NCBI GenBank assembly: GCA_024641445.1
Contig: JAHEDA010000179.1
Coordinates: 1-5,377 of the forward strand
Length of the DNA: 5,377 bases
Direction of reading: 5' to 3'
Origin: Gammaproteobacteria bacterium
Lineage (GTDB): Bacteria > Pseudomonadota > Gammaproteobacteria > UBA6429 > Thiohalophilaceae
Shown here: piece by piece, positions 1-5,377 of the stretch
Layout of the letters: each line of letters begins with the position of its first letter
Position numbering within the stretch: the first letter of the stretch is position 1
The notes under the pieces: model-generated
Seen by the model: only the letters and a program-made list of their open reading frames with translations
Told to the model about the DNA's origin: nothing
Databases searched by the model: none
Program-made: the position numbers and the translations under genes

Positions 1-2
1 CA

Positions 3-557
3 ATCCTGCTCGGCGGGATGCTGGCCAGGTGGGGGCAGCGCGGTCTTGCCTTGCGAGTAAAGGTTGCAACGATTGTCATAACCGTATTGCTGTCAGCCGG
101 ACTGACCAATCTGTTGCGCTACACCCTGGAGGCGCGCCAATTGGGCATTCCCGTGCCAGACAGTCAGATCAACAATACCTATAACTGGCCCGTACTGGGG
201 CGCGCGGTAAAGAATGTCCTGTCCGAGCAGAGACAGGGGCACCCAGGTTGTGTGGTCATGGCTAACTGGCACCTGTTGGCGGCATCGCTTGCCTTCGAGC
301 TTAAGGATGTGGATGCCGTGATCCCCGACCCCAATTCAATCATTCACCAATACGTGATCTGGCAACGGCGTGGCCTGCTTGATCGCGAGCCCTGTGTGTA
401 TGTGCGCTGGGAAAGTGACCCGGACTCTCGCCTCGACGACAGCATTACGGTTCCTGGTTATGGTGAATGGGTGCTACAACAGCGCGTCGAGCGGGTCACC
501 CCCAAGCAGGTAGAGACTTACGGGATTTACACCCACGAGTCAGTGGTGACACACTGA
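3..557 (+). CDS. C-terminal part of a GT-C (GT39/ArnT-like) membrane glycosyltransferase, 5' truncated by the window edge
   Basis: The frame is open from base 3, with no stop before the window edge, so the ATG at 18 is probably internal and the real start lies upstream. What remains is one hydrophobic helix (about 57-125), probably the last membrane segment, followed by a soluble domain of about 140 residues that should be periplasmic. Two short motifs resemble the C-terminal domain of PMT_2-type transferases: NWHLLAASLAFEL (from 264), matching the usual aromatic-xxA-xxLAFYL segment, and HQYVIW (345-362), matching the common NQYxxW element. Family members transfer a sugar from polyprenyl phosphate to an envelope acceptor; the catalytic loops of this copy are not in the window. 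Its C-terminal domain does not obviously align with those of the two downstream transferases, so it is not a recent duplicate of them. The stop is 79 bp before the next gene, same strand. Fairly sure of the superfamily, unsure of the substrate. Confidence 0.72.
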   Translation: MLLGGMLARWGQRGLALRVKVATIVITVLLSAGLTNLLRYTLEARQLGIPVPDSQINNTYNWPVLGRAVKNVLSEQRQGHPGCVVMANWHLLAASLAFELKDVDAVIPDPNSIIHQYVIWQRRGLLDREPCVYVRWESDPDSRLDDSITVPGYGEWVLQQRVERVTPKQVETYGIYTHESVVTH

Positions 558-573
558 GCGGTGAAATACTTAT

Positions 574-610
574 TTAGCTACTGATTAGCTACCGACAACT
601 ATTTAGCTAC
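574..610. repeat. Three direct copies of TTAGCTAC upstream of the first complete transferase
   Basis: TTAGCTAC occurs at 574-581, 585-592 and 603-610, all in the same direction. The first and third extend to an 11-bp match, TATTTAGCTAC, at 571-581 and 600-610. Each copy contains the 6-bp palindrome TAGCTA. Starts are 11 and 18 bp apart. The cluster sits in an AT-rich spacer between the previous stop and the ATG at 637, so it could be an operator array or a small tandem duplication. I know of no regulator with this site. TACGAT at 608-613 is a poor -10 candidate with no convincing -35. Confidence 0.5.
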
Positions 611-636
611 GATTTGGATAGCATCGAGGTTTCTTC

Positions 637-2151
637 ATGCCAGAACTCAGGATAAGTCAGCGACACTTCCTCATTACCTTGGCCACGGTAACGCTGATCA
701 AGTTATTTTTCAGTTTTGGTTTCCCGGTCTATTACGACGAGTGGTACTACGTCCTCTGGGGTAAGCACCTGAGTCCGGTGTATTTCGATCACCCGCCGAT
801 GGTGGGGTGGGTCTTGTATCTGATGTCGCTGCTCGGCGATCACATCGCCTGGTACCGTATGTTACCCATTGGCGCGACGCTGCTGGCTACCTGGGTTATT
901 TATCGGCTGGCCCGTGAGATCACCGATGCCGAGAGTGGGCGCTTTGCCGCCCTGCTGTTCATCCTCTCCCCTTCTTATATATTGATGTTCCTCGTCAGCA
1001 GTGACGGCCCGCTGCTACTGCTGATCGTAATCGGGGTCATGAGTTTCTTTGTCGCCGCGCACAAGGATAATTGGCGTTGGGCGGTGCTGAGTGGTGTCGC
1101 CTTCGGCCTCGGCATCCTGACCAAGTATCTGGTGGTGTTCCCGGCGGTCGGGGTGCTGGTGTTTGCCCTGTGGCGCAATCGACCGCAGCGACTGCGCCTG
1201 CTGTTGATCACGCTACTGAGCTCTCTGCCGTTCGTCGCCCACCACCTCTATTACAACTACCTCAATTGTTGGGAGACGCTGAACTTTCACCTATATATAA
1301 GAGAGGGCGGCTATCCCTGGCTGGCCTCGTTTTCCTTCTACATCTTCGAGGCCCTATTGGTGCTGACGCCTTGGGGGCTGTGGTACCTATGGCGCCATCG
1401 CAGCCTGGTAAATACCGAGCTGTCGCGCTATCTGGCCATCATCACCGTGGTGTGTCTGCTGCTGTTTGCACTGTCGTCCTATAAGTCGGTCATCGGTCTG
1501 CACTTCTTCCTGATCTTTGTGCCGTTCCTGTTTGCCTTGTATGGCCTGATCGATACGGACAAGTCACGGCGCTGGATGCTGCGCATGAGTTACGGCTATG
1601 CCGCGGTCTGGATCCTGATCTTCACCACGCTGTTGGTCTTCCCGTGGGACAAGGTCAAGGGCTGGAAGCACTCGTCGGACTTTGTGATTGCGCTCAAGCC
1701 GCAGGGCATCTGCACCGCGCTGGATAAATACAAGGACCAGCCTTTGTTTACCAGTTTTTATGCCCCCGCCGCGATCCTGGGGTACGAGTGCAAGCGCGAT
1801 ATCGGCGTGCTCTTTGGTACCTCCAGCTTCGGGCGTGAATACGACAAGTGGACCGATCTGACAAAGCTTGAGGGCAAGTCACTCGTCATGGTGGACATTG
1901 GTGAGATCGCTACCGATGCCCGAGCACCGTATTTTTCCAGCTCACGCCGCGAGATCATCCAGGTCGAGGGTGCGCCCTTCACCATCTTTATCGGTGAGGG
2001 CTTCAATTATGCGCTCTATAAAAAGAATGTCCTGACGCAGCTGCGCGACGCCTTCTACACCCCGCGCCGCAAGATCGCGGTAGGGGGGTGTCCGTTTACG
2101 CAGAAGTATTTTGGCGAGACGGACACCCAGATGTCGCCGCAGTCACCGTGA
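637..2151 (+). CDS. GT39-family (PMT_2/ArnT-like) polyprenyl-phosphate-sugar glycosyltransferase, copy 1
   Basis: A 504-residue inner-membrane protein expected to transfer a sugar from a polyprenyl-phosphate donor to an envelope acceptor on the periplasmic side. The first helix (about 10-30) leads into the external-loop signature: D34-E35, aromatic YY at 37-38, W41, then FDHPP at 50-54. SPSY (111-114) and SSDGP (D123) match the second conserved acidic site. A further external loop holds C211-W212 and NFHLYIR with H218 and R222. About a dozen hydrophobic segments run to residue 337, followed by a soluble C-terminal domain (338-504) with C359, C385, C485 and a terminal GGCPFTQKYF motif. All family hallmark positions are present, so it should be active. 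The start is supported by GAGGT at 626-630, seven bases before the ATG. Acceptor and sugar cannot be read from sequence; ArnT itself is less likely because the loop has DHPP rather than FEKP. Confidence 0.88.
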   Translation: MPELRISQRHFLITLATVTLIKLFFSFGFPVYYDEWYYVLWGKHLSPVYFDHPPMVGWVLYLMSLLGDHIAWYRMLPIGATLLATWVIYRLAREITDAESGRFAALLFILSPSYILMFLVSSDGPLLLLIVIGVMSFFVAAHKDNWRWAVLSGVAFGLGILTKYLVVFPAVGVLVFALWRNRPQRLRLLLITLLSSLPFVAHHLYYNYLNCWETLNFHLYIREGGYPWLASFSFYIFEALLVLTPWGLWYLWRHRSLVNTELSRYLAIITVVCLLLFALSSYKSVIGLHFFLIFVPFLFALYGLIDTDKSRRWMLRMSYGYAAVWILIFTTLLVFPWDKVKGWKHSSDFVIALKPQGICTALDKYKDQPLFTSFYAPAAILGYECKRDIGVLFGTSSFGREYDKWTDLTKLEGKSLVMVDIGEIATDARAPYFSSSRREIIQVEGAPFTIFIGEGFNYALYKKNVLTQLRDAFYTPRRKIAVGGCPFTQKYFGETDTQMSPQSP

Positions 2152-2154
2152 CGA

Positions 2155-2187
2155 TGAGAGGCCAGTGCGCACGACTCTGGCCTCTCA
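2155..2187 (+). terminator. Perfect 11-bp stem-loop right after the copy 1 stop codon
   Basis: TGAGAGGCCAG (2155-2165) is exactly complementary to CTGGCCTCTCA (2177-2187), with an 11-base loop, starting three bases after the TGA at 2149-2151. Position and stem strength suit a transcript 3' end. No T-run follows (the next bases are CCCTATCGGG), so it is not a textbook intrinsic terminator. It could equally be an mRNA 3'-stabilising hairpin or a Rho-assisted end. Confidence 0.5.
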
Positions 2188-2227
2188 CCCTATCGGGTAA
2201 TGACTTATGGTAGATATGATTACACTG

Positions 2228-2347
2228 CTGCCCCATTAACTCTCTCCCTCCGGGACCTCGGTGCCGCTTGACGGTAGACGACTCCATGGATGGAGGAGCT
2301 AGGGTGATGCGGGAAGTCAAGGCCGAGGGTTTGGGGTGAGGGGAGCA
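2228..2347. repeat. Imperfect nested palindromic element in the 313-bp gap between the paired transferases
   Basis: Three short arms pair in nested order: CCTCGG 2256-2261 with CCGAGG 2323-2328, CTTGAC 2267-2272 with GTCAAG 2316-2321, and CTCCAT 2282-2287 with ATGGAG 2290-2295 at the tip. Outside these lie a C-rich left flank (TCTCTCCCTCCGGGA, 2241-2255) and a G-rich right flank (GAGGGTTTGGGGTGAGGGG, 2325-2343). The flanks resemble, from memory, the two halves of a CCCTCTCCCTCCGGGAGAGGG-type intergenic repeat common in gammaproteobacteria, here split by about 70 bp. No gene is supported within 2188-2464. TATTTT at 2436-2441, 16 bp after a poor TTACTG, is the only, weak, promoter candidate for the next gene. 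Confidence 0.4.
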
Positions 2348-2464
2348 CAATAGGCAAGTCATTTTGGCATCGCCTGTTTTCATGTCAAAAGCGTCTTCGA
2401 CTGGACTAAGCGGTTACTGAGCCAAACACTTACCCTATTTTGCAGTTATGTTAATGAGACAGCA

Positions 2465-3967
2465 GTGATTATGATTAGCAAAAGACACCTGCTCTACGCC
2501 TTGCTGGCGGTTACCCTCGCCAAGTTACTGTTCACGATCTTTATCCCGGCGCAATACGCCGAGGCCTATTACGCCTTGCAGGCGCAACACCTGAGCACGG
2601 TCTATGTCGATCAGCCACCCATGATCGCGTGGCTGTTGCACCTGATGTCGTATGTCTCCGACTCCATCAGCTGGTATCGCACCTTGGCTTTGCTGGCGGC
2701 GCTCGCGGCGGTGTGGGTGGTGTATCGCTTTGCCGCCGCGATTACCGACGCAGCGGGTGGTCGCTTTGCCGCGCTCTTGTTTGTGTTGTCGCCCTCCTAT
2801 GTGCTCACCTTTCTGATCAGTACCGATGCCCCCGCCCTGCTCGCGGTGTTGCTGGGGGTGTGGGCCTTTTATGAGGCGATTCAGCGTAACGCATGGCGTT
2901 GGGCCGTGCTGAGTGGTGTCGCCTTCGGGCTGGGTTTCCTCAGTAAGTATCTGATCGTCGTCCCGCTGCTGGGTGTGATCGTCTATGCCCTGCTGTCGGA
3001 ACGACGCAGGCGCCTGCCCGTGTTAGCGATCACACTGCTGGCGGCATCGCCCTTTGTTTTGCAACACGTCTACGCCAACTACATGCACTGTTGGGTCAAC
3101 CTGACCCTGTATATTTCGATCTTCGGCGCGCACGCGCAGGGTTTCGCCTCCCTCGGTTTCTATCTCTTGGGTCTGCTGATCGTGCTGACACCCTGGGGCC
3201 TGTGGTACCTGTGGCGTGAACGCGTCTCACTGCAACAGCCATTGTCGTGGTATCTGGCGCTGGTCGCGCTGGTCAGCGGTGTCGCCATGGCGCTGCTCTC
3301 GCTGAAGACGGTCATTGGGCTGCACTTCCTGTTACTGTTCGCACCCTTCGTGTTTGTACTGTATGCCCTCATCGACAAGGCTCAGGCACGGCGTCGCATG
3401 CTGCAGTGGAGTGCGGGGTATGCCGGGTTGTGGATCGTGCTGTTTACGACCCTGTTGGTGATGCCCTGGGACAAGCTCAAGGGCTGGCAGCACTCGGCGG
3501 ACTTTGTGATTGCCCTGCACCCGCAAAAGGTCTGCGCGGCATTGGCACCCTATTCGAATCAGCCAATTTTCACCAGCTTCAATACTCCCTCGTCGATCCT
3601 GAGCTATGCCTGCAAGCGTGACATCGGGGTACTGTTCAGCGACTCCGATAACGGCCGTGAATATGACCAGTGGCAGGACCTGCGCCTGCTAGCGGGCAAG
3701 TCGCTGGTGATGATCGACATCGGCGAGATCGACACTGAGGCCCGGCAGGACTACTTTACCCGGTCGCGGCGCGAGATCATCCGGGTCGAGGGGGGCGCCT
3801 TTACGGTGTTTGTCGGTGAAGGTTTCCGCTACGAGCGCTATCAAGAACAGGTCCTGCGTCCGCTAAGGGATGTGTACTACCGCAACCGCTTTGGTCTGCC
3901 GATGGGGGGCTGCCCGTTTACACAGCGATATTTCGGTGCAACGGCAGACCACGGCAACAAACAGTAG
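2465..3967 (+). CDS. GT39-like membrane glycosyltransferase, copy 2, with divergent active-site positions (possible pseudoenzyme)
   Basis: A 500-residue paralog of the 637-2151 protein, alignable end to end with a two-residue offset and about 60% identical in the C-terminal domain by hand count. Membrane segments fill residues 8-335; the soluble domain (336-500) keeps C357, C383, C483 and GGCPFTQRYF. Key loop positions differ: D34 of copy 1 is A32, W41 is Q39, H52 is Q50 (VDQPP), H218 is Y216 and R222 is F220. E33, D49 and D121 are kept. The family normally uses polyprenyl-phosphate sugars in the periplasm; with these losses this copy may be inactive, act as a partner of copy 1, or work differently. 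The frame is intact, so it is not a simple pseudogene. Numbering is from GTG 2465; ATG 2471 is equally plausible and aligns with the paralog. GAGA at 2456-2459 is the only, weak, ribosome site. Probably co-transcribed with the GT2 gene 35 bp downstream. Confidence 0.85.
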   Translation: MIMISKRHLLYALLAVTLAKLLFTIFIPAQYAEAYYALQAQHLSTVYVDQPPMIAWLLHLMSYVSDSISWYRTLALLAALAAVWVVYRFAAAITDAAGGRFAALLFVLSPSYVLTFLISTDAPALLAVLLGVWAFYEAIQRNAWRWAVLSGVAFGLGFLSKYLIVVPLLGVIVYALLSERRRRLPVLAITLLAASPFVLQHVYANYMHCWVNLTLYISIFGAHAQGFASLGFYLLGLLIVLTPWGLWYLWRERVSLQQPLSWYLALVALVSGVAMALLSLKTVIGLHFLLLFAPFVFVLYALIDKAQARRRMLQWSAGYAGLWIVLFTTLLVMPWDKLKGWQHSADFVIALHPQKVCAALAPYSNQPIFTSFNTPSSILSYACKRDIGVLFSDSDNGREYDQWQDLRLLAGKSLVMIDIGEIDTEARQDYFTRSRREIIRVEGGAFTVFVGEGFRYERYQEQVLRPLRDVYYRNRFGLPMGGCPFTQRYFGATADHGNKQ

Positions 3968-4002
3968 TAAAATCGCACAACAAAATTTGGTAGATTCCCA
4001 CT

Positions 4003-4707
4003 ATGCGAACCCTGGTCATCATCCCCACCTATAACGAGAAAGATAATATCGCCGCCATCATTGGGCAGGTGTTGGCGATCGACCCCGGTCTGGAGGTCCT
4101 GGTGGTGGACGACAACTCACCCGACGGTACCGCCAGGATCGTCACCGACTTAGCGGCGAAAGAGTCACGGATCCATCTGTTGTCACGCGCAGGCAAGCTC
4201 GGCCTGGGCACCGCCTATGTAGCGGGCTTCAAGCGTGCGGTTGAGATGAAGGTGGACAACGTGGTGCAGATGGATGCTGACTTCTCCCATAACCCAAAAT
4301 ATCTCAAGATCATGCTGGAGAAGATCAAGGACGCCGATGTAGTGGTTGGCTCGCGCTACATTGAAGGCCGCATCAGCGTGGTCAACTGGCCGCTGCATCG
4401 CCTGTTGCTGTCCTACTTCGCCAACATCTACGCCCGCTGGGTTACACGCCTGCCTATCTATGACGTCACCGGCGGCTTCAAGATGATCCGACGTCAGGTG
4501 CTGGAGGGCATCAATCTCGACCGCATCACCTCTAACGGCTACGCCTTCCAGATTGAGCTCAACTATATCTTCAACAAGAAAGGTTTTCGCTCCGTCGAGA
4601 TCCCCATCATCTTCACCGACCGCGAGGGCGGTGTCTCCAAAATGTCCAAGTCCATCATCCGCGAGGCGGTGTTCAAGATTTGGTTGTTTCGCTTTCGGAA
4701 ATACTAA
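4003..4707 (+). CDS. GT2 polyprenyl-phosphate hexose synthase (DPM1/dolichol-phosphate mannosyltransferase type)
   Basis: A 234-residue cytoplasmic, membrane-associated enzyme expected to transfer a hexose from GDP-mannose or UDP-glucose (which one is not readable) to undecaprenyl phosphate. The GT-A fold markers appear in order: PTYNE (8-12), VVDDNSPDGT (34-43, nucleotide binding), the metal-binding QMDADFSH with D91 and D93, GSRY (116-119), DVTGGFK (154-160), and GGVSKMSKS (209-217) near the end. It stops at the catalytic domain, with no C-terminal membrane helices or GtrA-like domain, like the short DPM1 form. An in-frame TAG at 3991 makes ATG 4003 the earliest start, and PTYNE so near the N-terminus supports it; no clear ribosome site is visible. 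It follows copy 2 by 35 bp, and its product would be the donor for the upstream GT39 enzymes, the usual pairing of these families. Confidence 0.92.
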   Translation: MRTLVIIPTYNEKDNIAAIIGQVLAIDPGLEVLVVDDNSPDGTARIVTDLAAKESRIHLLSRAGKLGLGTAYVAGFKRAVEMKVDNVVQMDADFSHNPKYLKIMLEKIKDADVVVGSRYIEGRISVVNWPLHRLLLSYFANIYARWVTRLPIYDVTGGFKMIRRQVLEGINLDRITSNGYAFQIELNYIFNKKGFRSVEIPIIFTDREGGVSKMSKSIIREAVFKIWLFRFRKY

Positions 4708-4716
4708 GATCCCCTT

Positions 4717-4771
4717 CTACAAAGTACCCTGGATTTGTAGATTGGGCTGATTTCATGACGCCCAACAGCCC
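4717..4771 (+). terminator. Two adjacent stem-loops after the GT2 gene, candidate transcript end
   Basis: CTACAAA (4717-4723) pairs with TTTGTAG (4734-4740) across a 10-base loop. Next, TTGGGC (4742-4747) pairs with GCCCAA (4760-4765), or alternatively GGGCTG (4744-4749) with CAGCCC (4766-4771). Position just after the stop at 4705-4707 suggests an operon end. There is no T-run after either stem, so intrinsic termination is doubtful. The rest of 4772-4860 shows no gene or clear structure. Confidence 0.3.
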
Positions 4772-4863
4772 TCACTACCGATAACGCCTGTACAAGGTGG
4801 GCCTGGTCTAAACTGGCCAAAATATAAACAAATTGAAAATGATCTGACGGTTGAGCTTATCGT

Positions 4864-4894
4864 TTGCAGGATGTTGTGCTAGGTTTTCTATAAT
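4864..4894 (+). promoter_or_regulatory. Candidate sigma-70 promoter for the downstream unknown gene
   Basis: TATAAT at 4889-4894 matches the -10 consensus exactly. The best -35 is TTGCAG at 4864-4869, only half matching and at a long 19-bp spacing, so the pair is uneven. It lies in AT-rich DNA about 90 bp before the ATG at 4981 and directly abuts a 38-bp palindrome, which would cover the start of transcription. Confidence 0.4.
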
Positions 4895-4931
4895 TTACCT
4901 TGTTTTACAGAATTCTATATAACAAGGTAAA
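4894..4931. promoter_or_regulatory. 38-bp near-perfect palindrome overlapping the -10 box, possible operator or leader hairpin
   Basis: TTTACCTTGTT (4894-4904) is exactly complementary to AACAAGGTAAA (4921-4931). The centre also pairs: TA with TA, and AGAATTCT (4909-4916) is itself palindromic, leaving only a T/T and a C/A mismatch in the whole dyad. Its left end shares a base with the TATAAT box. That placement is typical of a repressor site; as RNA it would form a strong 5' hairpin. No T-run follows on either strand, so a terminator is unlikely. Confidence 0.5.
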
Positions 4932-4960
4932 AGGCAGATATCTGTCTAACACACTGTTAT
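4919..4960. repeat. Second dyad overlapping the palindrome, weakly attC-like
   Basis: ATAACA (4919-4924) pairs with TGTTAT (4955-4960), and CAGATATCTG (4935-4944) at the centre is a perfect palindrome; the two 10-base stretches between are poorly paired. It uses the right arm of the 4894-4931 palindrome, so the two RNA hairpins would exclude each other. GTCTAAC (4944-4950), a 5-base gap and GTTATGC (4956-4962), followed by an ATG within 20 bases, resemble the end of an integron attC site, but the expected partner box GTTAGAC is missing and the span of about 46 bp is short. Confidence 0.3.
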
Positions 4961-4980
4961 GCCCTAGGAACGCCTAATCA

Positions 4981-5377
4981 ATGAATCAAGATTGGATTCT
5001 GCTAACAAAAGAAACTCGTAGAACTTTCTCTAGTGCGACTTGGGTACCTTTGAGAGCATCCAATAATGACGAGAAAGGTGACGTTCGGAATATAGGCTAC
5101 GTAAGTGAGTACTTCGGATGCGGTTCTGTTGCATTCCCTCCGGAGCACCATGATGCCGCTGAGAAGCTTGGCTGGAGTAGCATTGGAATCAGTCACGATG
5201 CTCAGCCGTATGCTTATGAGGATGGCTACTACTCATCTATAGAGCTGTATCAATGCAATGACAAAGAACCCATCGGAATTCACCTTGTCTTTGAGCATCC
5301 TCAACCGGTAGTAGGTGGAAGCCTATGGATTTTGAATCCTGATTTAGTTGTCGCCCTACGTCTAATAAAGGAAGGGA
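4981..5377 (+). CDS. N-terminal part of an unrecognised protein, 3' truncated by the window edge
   Basis: An open frame of 132 codons plus one base runs off the window with no stop. The start is ATG 4981: an in-frame TAA at 4975 excludes anything earlier, and AGGA at 4966-4969 lies 11 bases upstream, a slightly long ribosome-site spacing. The product begins MNQDWILLTK and appears soluble, with no signal peptide or membrane helix, and is rich in acidic and aromatic residues (for example HDAQPYAYEDGYYSS around residues 73-87, and FPPEHHDAAEKLGW around 53-66). I do not recognise the family and see no catalytic motif. GC is 180 of 397 (45%), clearly below the roughly 60% of the transferase genes, and the codon choice looks more AT-leaning, so it may have been acquired separately. 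Likely expressed from its own promoter rather than with the glycosylation genes. Confident it is coding; function unknown. Confidence 0.7.
   Translation, partial: MNQDWILLTKETRRTFSSATWVPLRASNNDEKGDVRNIGYVSEYFGCGSVAFPPEHHDAAEKLGWSSIGISHDAQPYAYEDGYYSSIELYQCNDKEPIGIHLVFEHPQPVVGGSLWILNPDLVVALRLIKEG

Noticed and set aside
1071..1484. Plus-strand 137-codon frame inside copy 1
   Set aside because: Out-of-frame shadow of a strongly supported transferase; no ribosome site and no recognisable protein.
637..2151. Naming copy 1 arnT
   Set aside because: The loop has DHPP rather than the FEKP element of ArnT and no other arn genes are present; only the broader family is supported.
2286..2339. 17-codon frame from the ATG in the palindrome tip
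   Set aside because: No ribosome site, lies entirely in the repeat, and the ATG arises from the CTCCATGGATGGAG palindrome.
2096..2383. Minus-strand open frame of 95 codons spanning the end of copy 1 and the gap
   Set aside because: It overlaps the conserved C-terminus of copy 1, covers the palindromic repeat, and its product is of low complexity with no recognisable domain.
3247..3621. Plus-strand 124-codon frame inside copy 2
   Set aside because: Shadow frame within a conserved gene; composition follows from the overlapping codons.
5002..5196. Minus-strand 64-codon frame opposite the unknown gene
   Set aside because: The plus-strand frame from 4981 is longer, stays open to the edge, has a ribosome site and an upstream promoter-like box.
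1..5377. CRISPR array, tRNA or rRNA genes, insertion sequence
   Set aside because: No regularly spaced repeats, no tRNA-like cloverleaf noticed, no rRNA stretch and no transposase-like frame on either strand.

Overview
The window looks like a cell-envelope glycosylation cluster from a bacterium, most likely a gammaproteobacterium. That assignment is an inference from the gene types, moderately high GC (about 60% in lines I counted by hand) and proteobacterial-style start sites; no rRNA or marker gene confirms it. All genes I can support are on the + strand.

Layout: (1) 3-557 is the C-terminal end of a GT-C (GT39/ArnT-like) membrane glycosyltransferase whose start lies outside the window. (2) 558-636 is an AT-rich spacer with three copies of an 8-bp word. 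(3) 637-2151 is a complete 504-residue GT39-like membrane transferase. (4) 2152-2464 is a 313-bp gap with a perfect 11-bp hairpin directly after the stop codon and a larger imperfect palindromic element. (5) 2465-3967 is a second complete GT39-like transferase, clearly paralogous to the first, but with several expected active-site positions replaced. (6) 4003-4707, only 35 bp downstream, is a GT2 polyprenyl-phosphate hexose synthase of the DPM1 type. (7) 4708-4980 is AT-rich non-coding DNA with hairpins, a perfect TATAAT box and a 38-bp near-palindrome. (8) 4981-5377 is the start of an unrecognised gene of about 45% GC that runs off the window.

How the genes fit together (inference from known families): the GT2 enzyme would load a hexose from a nucleotide sugar onto undecaprenyl phosphate on the cytoplasmic face. 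After flipping, the GT39-type enzymes would use that lipid-linked sugar as donor on the periplasmic side to decorate a lipid, glycan or protein acceptor. No flippase or acceptor gene is visible here.

The most interesting signal is the tandem pair of transferases. The second copy keeps an intact frame and a well-conserved C-terminal periplasmic domain, yet has lost the first acidic residue of the external-loop DE motif and four other positions expected to bind lipid phosphate or donor. It may be a pseudoenzyme partner or have changed chemistry. A second signal is the compositional break after 4707, with overlapping dyads between a promoter-like box and the unknown gene.
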